DNA of 64,000 nt from Siphonodentalium dalli (taxonomy: Eukaryota; Mollusca; Scaphopoda; Gadilida; Siphonodentaliidae): positions 130,889,989 through 130,953,988 of the forward strand of contig CP136068.1 in assembly GCA_032622095.1 (NCBI GenBank), in the 5' to 3' direction. The notes beneath the pieces are model-generated. The model was not told the DNA's origin. It did no database searches and worked only from the letters and a program-made list of their open reading frames with translations. The translations under genes and the position numbers were made by a program. This document shows positions 35,354 to 44,609 of this stretch, piece after piece (positions within the stretch are counted from its first letter, which is position 1; each line of letters begins with the position of its first letter).

Positions 35354-35459
35354 TAAGTTGATTAATCAAGATAGTAAGTCGATTAATCAAGATAGTAAGT
35401 TGATTAATCAAGATAGTAAGTTGATTAATCAAGATAGTAAGTTGATTAATCAAGATAGC
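35354..35459. repeat. 21-bp minisatellite, five copies
   Basis: The unit is TAAGTTGATTAATCAAG plus ATAG, exactly 21 bp, with one T-to-C change in the second copy. Because 21 is a multiple of three, the minus strand stays open as repeats of LTILINQ. That frame (35229-35591) has no other sign of being a gene. Confidence 0.95.
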
Positions 35460-35767
35460 AAATAAAAGCCGTGTGGCGATTCTACGCTGCCGTAGTAATG
35501 AATGCATGCAGGTGAAAGAACCACAATTCGCGGTATTGGCAAAAGATTCACCTGCCAGATCCGATACACTTTGTGGTGACGTTGTCTGCAAATTCTGTGA
35601 ATTGCACGTTCACAATTGAATGGTGGGGTGATTTCGTCGTTTGCAGTCAGGTAAATTTACGAAGATAAAGAAGATAGCATTCAATATACATGCAGTAAAT
35701 GTAATAAATGTCACTCAACCAAAGAAACACACAAAAGGTCGGTCCACGAATCTCTATACTCTGGCTT

Positions 35768-35799
35768 TTAAAGGTACTCAATCCGATTCGATGGTCCCC
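35768..35799. mobile_element. MITE family 1, left-end fragment
   Basis: TAAAGGTACTCAATCCGATT followed by CGATGGTCCCCATAT matches the first 32 bp of family 1. It is cut by the palindromic element that follows, and the rest of family 1 does not resume on the far side. Confidence 0.8.
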
Positions 35800-36220
35800 A
35801 TATGTGACCCGCCATATCAAATCCAGTCGTATGTCGGGATTTTTTTTACCCTGTGCCAATGCATTCTCTTATATATGCGAGTCGACCATAGGTCGCCTCG
35901 CATATATAAGATAATGCATTGGCCTAACAATTTTTTACAATTTTAACAATTTTTTCTTGTATTCTTTAACAATTTTATAATTTCACCCATACAGAGCCCC
36001 AGACAAACATGAGCAGACGACACTAGTCTATAAGCTTTTATATATGTGTGGGGCTCCCTGCAGGGTAATGGATGTTTTTTTATTTTATGTCCTAAAAATT
36101 GTAAGAAACATTTATTTAAAAAAATGCTAATGGTCGACTCGCATATATAAGAGAATGCATTGGCACAGGGTAAAAAAAATCCCGACTTACGACTGGATTT
36201 GATATGGCGGGTCACATATG
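35800..36220. mobile_element. MITE family 4 copy inside a larger inverted-repeat frame
   Basis: The outer arms are CATATGTGACCCGCCATATC, AAATCCAGTCGTATGTCGGG and their mirror at 36180-36220. The inner arms from 35849 and to 36170 are the family 4 ends (CCCTGTGCCAATGCATTCTC and complement). The left inner end keeps its own terminal palindrome; the right one is partly lost. The core contains TCATGTTTGTCTGGGGCTCTG-like sequence in reverse, absent from the 25760-26048 copy. Confidence 0.88.
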
Positions 36221-36659
36221 TATGCTTCATATGTTATATACTTATGGTGTATGATATAAATCTCACAAATACTAAATTTTCTAAATATTAGGCTCCTCAT
36301 TTTTTTTATCAGTGCAATTAGAAGCTTCATCGTGCATCTATTAAATAAATAGATATGATTTGAGGTAGCAGTACACGATTTATCGGCTTGTAGGTGGGCT
36401 TAAAAATAAGTATATGGGGGCATAACAGCCAGTGTAGCCTGTGTTAAATGTGTTATTACTGGTTTTTTTTGGGGTTAAAAATAATTATTTTGAGTCAATA
36501 AATGGGTACAATTGAGTGTTTTGTGTGTGCATACCAAGGGGCATAACTCAATGACAAGTTTTACACAGAAGCTAAAGCACAGACATATGATTACACCAAC
36601 ATTTGCTGTCGAAATTAAAACATGCTTGCTTGGACCAATGCCAAAGATAATGGCTCAGC
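36221..36659. other. No recognised feature
   Basis: AT-rich intergenic sequence without repeats that I can identify. Confidence 0.4.
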
Positions 36660-37410
36660 ATAGATTTGAAGTACAGTACCCCTCCCAGGTTGGTCAAAGT
36701 TGCTGGAAATCGTGTATTGCTACCTGAGGACACCTATCCGGAATAGCTTCTATCAATTAGTATCAATTTTATTTAGAATCTCATTATACATTAATGAGAC
36801 AGTTTTGTTGGCTATTTTAGAACAGAAATCCGTGCGAAAACTTTTGGAGCATACCAAGAGAGAGCACTCTTGTCTTGTTAGCACCCTCAATCAAGGAAAA
36901 CTGCACATCAGCTAGGAGATTTACTGCGAATTAATATACCTCCCTTGAGCATGTGGATCATATCATAAATCTCTATTATGGATAACGCCCGTATTGGGAT
37001 CATATTTTTCACCAGTTTTCTCTTGGAACTTTTTGGAAGTTTTGACAGGGAACCTTATAAAGTCGAACAAAATTACGCAGTTACTCCGGCATTACAACCT
37101 TCATGCGTGTATGGATACATACGTTGCGACTGGCGAATTTCCTTCTAAATCATCACGGAAGAACCTCTTCAAGTCAACTGTATAGTCCCACTATTATGTG
37201 CAATGCAAAACTACAGTGGATCTAGATACATTACTTAATCTGTTTCGCCTTGTGGCTAATGAACCACTGAGTATTTGGACATTGTTTAGGAGGCACACTA
37301 GCGCGTTTTCAAGTTCTGAAGCGTCTCGCTCTCCTGCTCAACAGAACCACGTTTTCTTACGAACCCAAGTGTCACGCTTATGGCAACGGGATTCGGAATG
37401 ATATACTAAA
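36660..37410 (+). pseudogene. Possible degraded retroelement coding relic
   Basis: The frame at 36994-37401 is open except for one stop near 37184 and reads LLRHYNLHACMDTYVATGEF, PSKSSRKNLFKSTV, and then TVDLDTLLNLFRLVANEPLS with IWTLFRRH. The spacing FPSK..-K.L.KS and a later W resemble the region after reverse transcriptase in some LINE proteins. No decisive motif is present, so chance is not excluded. Confidence 0.28.
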
Positions 37411-38509
37411 CACGCCCTTCGTCACTGAACATCAGACCATTCATTTCCGCTTCGGAATTCATTCTGGGAACACCTTGTTGATCAGTTTGGTATCTCGACC
37501 TTTCTGTACATAGATAGTAGATATAGTATGTCTCTGTTAACCAGTGAACTCACCTGCCGAACTTGACTATTGTATAGAAACTATAATTCTCGACATGGCG
37601 CGCTTCACTTATGGAATGTGTCATTTGATCCAAATGACAGATATAATACGTGTAAATAAATACGTGATTTCGCTAAAACTCGCAATGACATGGACATGGT
37701 CGCATTTAAGATATAACGCAGATGATCAGCCTCGCTGCGGTTCAGTTCACTTAATTATTTCTATACATATATTTATATATATATTCTTCTCCTGCAAGGA
37801 GGTTTACAATAACGTAAATAATGAGTTACTTCTTGAAACCCGACCATAAGTGAGATATCCATTCCTATCATTTTACAAATACCACGCAGTTTGGGATAAT
37901 CCAGTATTACCCCACATATTATATACCAATCTATTATATATACCAATTCAGCATCATCTATACATATATAAGCATATTATATGAACCCCAAATACATGTA
38001 TGTTACTATACCATTATGATTATATATAGCGTATTGGTGATCGGAATATAAGGAAAATATTAATGCCTATACGGCAAGCTATTAATCCAGCTTCTCCCCG
38101 TGGAGCACATAACGGTCAAATGAAGACCAGAACTAATTAACATAAAATATGCGGAACATGTGTTTCACCACATGTTAAACTCATTATCTGAGTCATAGCA
38201 CACAAGCTGTCATCCTATACAAAGTTCCCGGTGATATAAATACGAATATATCACTATTCTAGATTAATTCTATTCTCTTTCTTATTATCATTAAAATACC
38301 CGATTCCGGTTCGAGTTAGCTGCACAGAGTCCATCCGAAAAAAAACGGCGTTAGCCGGGTTGTTGTGTATCAACCGTGGACATCTCAATATTTCCGGTCA
38401 CCAACCGCACATCTCTTCATTTGATATGACAATTAAATGTTATCTCCAACAAGAATGTGCCGACTTCATAACCACACAGCAGTTCAACCGTAATATATAT
38501 ATTTTAAAG
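37411..38509. other. No recognised feature
   Basis: AT-rich DNA with many ATATAT words. No splice-flanked frame or repeat was recognised. Confidence 0.4.
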
Positions 38510-38902
38510 GCTCTCTTAATATTCGAATCCCCAGATGCCAGATCACATTACATACAGCATATTCCATATTATATACCATTTAAAGGTGGAAACTCCGAAA
38601 CATTGTATTGTCACCTTATATCCGATCGGATAAACTGTGCACTGTTTTTGTCAATGTACCGATGTGTGTTCTGTGCTTAATTAATTTCGATCTGGTCTGT
38701 ACTGCCATTTTATTATTCTCAATGGAATGGGAATAACTCTATCTCTTAGTTGTGAATTATGATGCAGTCTGGGGTTAATAACGAGGGAAGTATTGGTATG
38801 AATCTGAGAATATTTGTTACTTGGTGGACGCCCCTAACCACAGATATATATCCTCTTCCAAATACTGTGTATAATATTATCTTGGCATTCGAAAATTAAG
38901 CG
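38510..38902. mobile_element. MITE family 3 copy
   Basis: The inverted ends are TCTTAATATTCGAATCCC and GCATTCGAAAATTAAGCGG. CATATTCCATATTATATACC at left and the shared interior words (TTATTCTCAATGGAATGGGA, ATGAATCTGAGAATATTTGT, TACTTGGTGGACGCCCC) tie it to 21959-22388. Confidence 0.83.
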
Positions 38903-39012
38903 GGCATTCAAAACAGCCATGTTCTTGAATGCTTTATACAGACATTGGCTCTATCTCAAATCGCTCGGTTTAGTCAAGCACTACGAAATTTACAGCTTAA
39001 AGGGGGACTCTA

Positions 39013-39327
39013 CCCTAAGTCCGGCCTTTTATGGGACCATCTTATTTTATGCTCAACATAATAAATGCAACAAATGTATGAATTTGAGAGATGGATGAGT
39101 AAAATATACACTCATGTACTTTATGAACAATGCAAACAATATGGTAATTATTATAAAAATGAATTTATGACTGGAGTCATAAATTCATTTTAATTATAAT
39201 TGCCATGTTTTTTGCATCATTCTTGGTGTATTTTTCCCTCATCCATTGCTCAAATTCATTCATTTATTGCATATATTATGTTGAGTATAAAAGGAGATGG
39301 TCTCATGAATGGCCGGATTTAGTGTAC
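39013..39327. mobile_element. MITE family 2 copy
   Basis: The ends are CCTAAGTCCGGCCTTTTATG and CATGAATGGCCGGATTTAGT. The whole element is close to palindromic, with the centre near 39172 at ATGAATTTATGACTGGAGTC / GACTCCAGTCAT-type symmetry. It lies directly before the 20-bp minisatellite. Confidence 0.9.
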
Positions 39328-39339
39328 AGTACCACATTT

Positions 39340-39400
39340 AAACAAAACAACGGTACTTTTTCTTAACAGCAACAGTTTATCCTACCCTCATCATTTGGAA
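39340..39400. repeat. Array-flanking module shared with 51.6-52.1 kb
   Basis: AACGGTACTTTTTCTTAACA then GCAACAGTTTATCCTAC directly precedes the minisatellite. Almost the same words (AACGGTACTTTTTGTTAACA, GCACCAGTTTGCCCTA) occur at 51985-52020, and inverted at 51660-51705. Confidence 0.75.
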
Positions 39401-40680
39401 TCAGCAAGATCACTTAATAACCAGTAAGACCACTTAATGACCAGCAAGACAACTTAATAACCAGCAAGACCACTTAATAACCAACAAGACCACTTAATAA
39501 CCAGCAAGACCACTTAATAACCAACAAGACCACTTAATAACCAGCAAGACCACTTAATAACCAGCAAGACCACTTAATAACCAGCAAGACCACTTAATAA
39601 CCAACAAGACCACTTACAAAACAGCAAGACCACTTAATAACCAGCAAGACCACTTAATAACCAGCAAGACCACTTAATAACCAGCAAGACCACTTAATAA
39701 CCAACAAGATCACTTAATAACCAGCAAGACCACTTAATAACCAGCAAGACCACTTAATAACCAGCAAGACCACTTAATAACCAGCAAGACCACTTAATAA
39801 CCAGCAAAAACCACTTACTAACCATCAAAACCACTTAATAACCAGCAAGTCCACTTAATAACCAACAAGACCACTTAATAACCAGCAAAAACCACTTACT
39901 AACCATCAAGACCACTTAATACCCAGCAAGACCACTTAATAACTACCAAGACCACTTAATAACCAGCAAGACCACTTAATAACCAGCAAGACCACTTAAT
40001 AACCAACAAAACCACTTACAAAACAGCAAGACCACTTAATAACCAGCAAGACCACTTAATAACCAGCAAGACCACTTAATGACCAGCAAGACCACTTAAT
40101 AACCAACAAGATCACTTAATAACCAGCAAGACCACTTAATAACCAGCAAGACCACTTAATAACCAGCAAGACCACTTAATAACCAGCAAGATCACTTAAT
40201 AACCAACAAGACCACTTAATAACCAGCAAGACCACTTAATAACCAGCAAGACCACTTAATAACCAGCAAGACCACTTAATAACTAACAAGACCACTTACA
40301 AAACAGCAAGACCACTTAATAACCAGCAAGACCACTTAATAACCAGCAAAAACCACTTACTAACCATCAAAACCACTTAATAACCAGCAAGTCCACTTAA
40401 TAACCAACAAGACCACTTAATAACCAGCAAAAACCACTTACTAACCATCAAGACCACTTAATACCCAGCAAGACCACTTAATAACTACCAAGACCACTTA
40501 ATAACCAGCAAGACCACTTAATAACCAGCAAGACCACTTAATAACCAACAAGACCACTTAATAACCAGCAAGACCACTTAATAACCAGCAAGACCACTTA
40601 CCAACCAGCAAGACCACGTAATAACCAGCAAAACAACTTATAACCATCAAGACCACTTAATAACCAGCAAGACCACTTAA
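39401..40680. repeat. 20-bp minisatellite, about 64 copies, with higher-order structure
   Basis: The unit is AATAACCAGCAAGACCACTT. Common variants are CCAACAAG, ACAAAACAGCAAG and a 21-22 bp CAGCAAAAACCACTTACTAA form. A distinctive run of seven variant units starting at 39801 recurs in the same order at 40343, so about 542 bp (27 units) was duplicated as a block. No coding potential. A smaller array of the same unit lies at 47771-48218. Confidence 0.97.
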
Positions 40681-40798
40681 AGTGGAGCTGCCAGAGATAA
40701 AAAAGTATCTCAAAACTGACAGAAAATACGTTTATTTAAACCACTATTATATATTCTATCATAATCAGTTAAAATCCCGATACGAAACGGCCTAATTA
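40681..40798. other. Spacer before an unassigned open frame
   Basis: AT-rich; no feature was recognised. Confidence 0.35.
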
Positions 40799-41122
40799 GT
40801 GAGACATATATACGCATCGGAAAAACATTTGTTTTTTTCATTTTCGAGAGACTTGAGAAAGTCTCATGGCGGCGGTCACGACGTCATAGACAGAGAACAC
40901 GGACGTAAACACATCGGCCGAGTTCTTGGCCCACGGCTTGTTTCGGAGTTTTCATTTTGCAAATTTGTTGTTTTTATTGTTATCTGTGAAATGCAAACGA
41001 CGTGGATCGCCCAAAATTGTGTGCAAGAGAAGATTCTTCTCAAGTGGCCAAAAGAGACCAAGCATTGCCCGACAGTGGATGATATTTGTGTCAACAAAAC
41101 GAAAGTATTTTAAACTGTCAGG
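40799..41122 (+). CDS. Unassigned open frames, weak THAP-like resemblance
   Basis: Two overlapping plus frames are open (40799-41113, 104 codons; 40926-41129, 67 codons). This is the least AT-rich stretch nearby. MQTTWIAQNCVQEK in one frame and RQWMIFVSTKRKYFKLSG in the other are reminiscent of the start and middle of a THAP zinc finger (C..C then W..FV), which would need one frame change. The W-to-C..H half of the domain is missing. It could be a broken transposon exon or chance. Confidence 0.25.
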
Positions 41123-41506
41123 CACATAAACATTTAGCTAAATTAACTGGCTGTTTCGAGAACTATACGAAGTTCGAGAAAGGTTTTTCTAATCGACCGG
41201 TGACCCCCCCCCCCTTCCACCCGGGTTGATAACTCGTGGTGGGGGGGGGGATATCCTGACCTGGACATCTGACCCCACCCCAAACTCTGACTCAAACAAC
41301 TTTTTCGTACGTAGCAATATACATTGGTGTTTTAATTGCGTTAATTAATATCCAGCTGCGAATCAATATGCATGTGGGTTGAACACTGATTATTTGAATG
41401 AAAGTACAAAATAATAACTATTACAAATAAAACGTGATCCCATAATATTGTGAGCGAATGTCTAAAAAAAAACAAATTACATATACACAAAATAAATGAG
41501 AGGGTG
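41123..41506. other. Intergenic sequence with C-runs
   Basis: It contains runs of C at about 41205-41213 and G at about 41242-41250. No gene was recognised. Confidence 0.4.
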
Positions 41507-42342
41507 GTCAAACATGGGAACGGGACTACCCGCCCCGAGACAACCCGCCCCTATGCTATTTTGGGGGCGGGTTGTCCCGATAAATGAGGGCGGGTTGTCC
41601 CGAAATTGTTAATAGTGATTATGTTCTTTTATGTTCTTTGATGATATATTATTAAAGATTTTGATCAACAAAACATGTGTTTATTCATTAAATTAATTAT
41701 GTCAATGCGTGGACTGAGATAAAGAATGACACGATGTTTTGACAACTGAACGGCACTTAAGGTAAGTGAAGACTAATTAAAAGGGGTGCTTTCAAAACAA
41801 ACGTTTGATGCAAATGGTTCATTATCACAGTGTGTTATCACAACACATGTCCGATCCACCGAGGTTAACAACAGCCAGCTTTCTGAAGAAGTGCTCAAAC
41901 GTCTACGGAACGAAAAAGAGACCGGCACAGTGCAGACAGACAAGAGCAGCAGCAGCGACAGCCTCAAATTAATCATTGTTCGTTAAACTTATTAAATTGT
42001 GTTTTTAATCTTCGTTCATATTCATTCGTTCCGTTTTTAAATTTCGTTCATTAAACTTCGTAATAAATAAACATATTATCTTTGATGCATTTTTGTGTTC
42101 ATAAGTTATATTATATTACATGTGTATATATTGTGGTCTATGTTGTTAAATCAAATAAAAATCTATAAAAAAACAACCCAGTTTCGTTAAACAAACATCT
42201 TATAATCCCCTCACACCTCCTAATTATCCACTGATTACCGCTAATTGATTTTTGGGGGCGGGTTGTCCGGGGGCGTGTTGTCTCAGAGTGAACGGGGGCG
42301 GGTTGTCTCGGGGCGGGTAGTCACGGACCCGTCAAACATGGG
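41507..42342. mobile_element. Novel-looking DNA element with GC-rich terminal inverted repeats and 12-bp flanking direct repeats
   Basis: GTCAAACATGGG occurs at 41507-41518 and again at 42331-42342, as expected of a target-site duplication. Just inside, GACTACCCGCCCCGAGACAA (left) is mirrored by TTGTCTCGGGGCGGGTAGTC (right), a perfect terminal repeat of 28 bp in all. Subterminally, the word GGGGGCGGGTTGTC occurs two or more times at each end. The interior (41600-42240) is AT-rich. It holds a 66-codon plus frame at 41786-41986 (LSEEVLKRLRNEKETGTVQT) that I do not recognise. The length of the direct repeats would suit a Mutator-like or related superfamily, but there is no transposase, so the class is unassigned. 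Confidence 0.85.
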
Positions 42343-43815
42343 CTAAATATGTGCCCACGTCCAATTATATATATACCAAGCCAGATATTAATTAGCCTTT
42401 GGCTGGCTGTCTGGATATGTTGGGTTAATAATCTGACTGACCATATATATAGTCCAGCCCTTTTAGTATTTTAAAAAATTGTTTCATTTTTAATAATTTC
42501 TGTATAACTATACAACATTAGTCTAACTATAATATTGTGCATACGTTATGGGTGGGGACACTTTTCATCGTAGACAACTGACTTAAAATAGGATATGTGC
42601 GAAATTGAATACAAAATAGAAATGTGTTGTACTCACGTCACCACCATATTATCTGGTTCAATTTGACGACTTTTACGCAGTAAATATGTACGTTTGTTTT
42701 GAACTACATATTATGAACTTGTAGTATCACCATCAACTCTATCACCGTCCGAAGATTCCACGAAGTTTCATAATATATGGTAATTCTTTGCCACATAAAC
42801 CGAGCATGAAACAAACGATGCTGTATATAAAATATAATGAGGTCACACGAAACACTGGCGATACAATAGCCAACTCGACGTGTCGAAATGAAAATATTCC
42901 TTTTAAAACATACACTTAAAACACTTTTCCTCTATGAAATTGTATCTGAAAATTCCTCCCGATGTTGACTGAGATGTACAGTCGAATCACACAGTTCCAT
43001 TCCCGCAAAACTAGCCATACAATACAACGAATACATGATATTTTGAAACTCGTGTTGCAATAAACATCACTAAATAACACACCACGTGTACTGGCGTTGT
43101 AATTTGTATCACTCCGCCAAAGGTACCGATATCCAACAAAATGGTTGCACGTTTATTTTTGTAACAGTGGAAAATATTTTATTTTATGAACACTCAGGTG
43201 TTCTTGTAGTTTTATTTTTGCGTATAAAATAAGACGACATAGATACATGTACGTAGTTCACGTCTGACACAGGATCTATATTGTTTTGCGGTTGTTCCGA
43301 ATGCACATCGGCTGTCACTGACACTGAAGTATGTATTATTTTGGGCGTGGTTATCTGGCGAGTTATTTATAAACATTATATTAGGACATAGGACGTAAAA
43401 TTGCAGGCCTGTCTCATTTCCATATTTTATTTTCAAGTAGTTTAAAAAGTAGAGAAAACTTAAGATCTTTTTTCATTGTTGTAAATATAGTATCCTTTCA
43501 CTAGATTATGCACAGAAGATTATAACTTTATTCCTCTATGATTAAGAAGACAAAAATATTCTCCAACAAAATATTTACGTCCAAGTGTATGAACTTAGCA
43601 GAATTTGCAGGTGAAACAGAACTCACGTGATTAAATGCCATATTTGAGGACATACATGTATAACAAATTAATAGTCACATTCCCTGCTTTGCTGATGGCC
43701 TTTTAACTATATTAGATTTAAAAAAAATTGTGATAGTTGATGAGAAATCGGTATTCTTAAAGGTGCACATATAGGCCTATGTTGTCCGTATAATTACAAC
43801 TACTTTCGCTTTGAC
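42343..43815. other. Intergenic sequence with no recognised feature
   Basis: AT-rich, without tandem or terminal inverted repeats that I can see. Short frames only. Confidence 0.4.
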
Positions 43816-44285
43816 TAAAATGCGTGCATCTGATTGGTCAAGGCCCTTAGATACACTTGGTAGCGACAATATCTATCAGTGGAGGGATGTGTCGTTTCCC
43901 GCATCACTGGGTGTAGTGATACTTTAAAAAGTTCGCAAACCAAGTCGAATATCCATGGGGCGAATTTACCCGTAATTTTATTTTGTCCACCAATCAAATC
44001 GCAAGAAATCACTTCCGTTTCTAGTGGTAACGCAAGACGCCAAATCTCAGCGAAAAATTATCGCCGATTAAACAGCAAAATAGTACATTAATTAAACAAA
44101 AACAAATTAAAATAGAGAATAAAACCCCACTTTCTGATAAAGAAAAACATTTTCTATTATCATCAAACATCAGGGCTAAATTTAGATATGGGTTTCTTCG
44201 TAAATTAGTGCGGTACATTTGAAAAGAACGTGCTAACATGACAATGTAGCAACGTTTGACGGTTACCTGAACAGGTGCTCAAAAC
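43816..44285 (+). promoter_or_regulatory. Candidate promoter/5' UTR of the tyrosine recombinase gene
   Basis: An inverted CCAAT box (TGATTGGTC, near 43829) and a forward one (CCAATCAAAT, near 43990) lie 300-460 bp upstream of the ATG at 44286, in DNA somewhat richer in GC than its surroundings. No TATA box was recognised. Placement is an inference. Confidence 0.3.
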
Positions 44286-44609
44286 ATGGAAGACCTACCG
44301 TTAGCTATGTACGGCGAATTCAATATAGATATTAATCATATTATGGATTATCAAATTAATTTAAGTCAAGAAGAAGACTTTTTCATAAATAATTTTGATG
44401 ACAATGAACTCTACAATGCTGCTTCTCAAATGGAAATAGAAGAATTGGAGCTTGAAGTTAAGTCAGAGCCTTGGGCTGAAGTTGAATTTGAAGAGCCAGA
44501 AGAAATACTAGAGATTTATGGCCTAATTGGACTGGACAAACTGGTAGAAGATGTTGATAATAATGGTGGCATCATTGAAATAATACCAATGGAAATATCA
44601 CCGATGCAG
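44286..44609 (+). CDS. Recombinase gene exon 1
   Basis: The ATG is in an AAAACATGGAA context. 108 codons end at CAG before the donor GTAAGA (44610), phase 0. The product is strongly acidic with no known fold (residues 40-75 are nearly all E, D and hydrophobics). A transcription-activation or partner-binding role is possible but not shown. Confidence 0.75.

Noticed and set aside
35229-35591. 120-codon minus-strand protein with LTILINQ repeats
   Set aside because: The open frame is a by-product of a 21-bp minisatellite (a multiple of three); the flanks have no motif.
39401-40680. CRISPR-like array
   Set aside because: The units are contiguous 20-bp copies with no unique spacers, and the window is clearly eukaryotic; it is a minisatellite.
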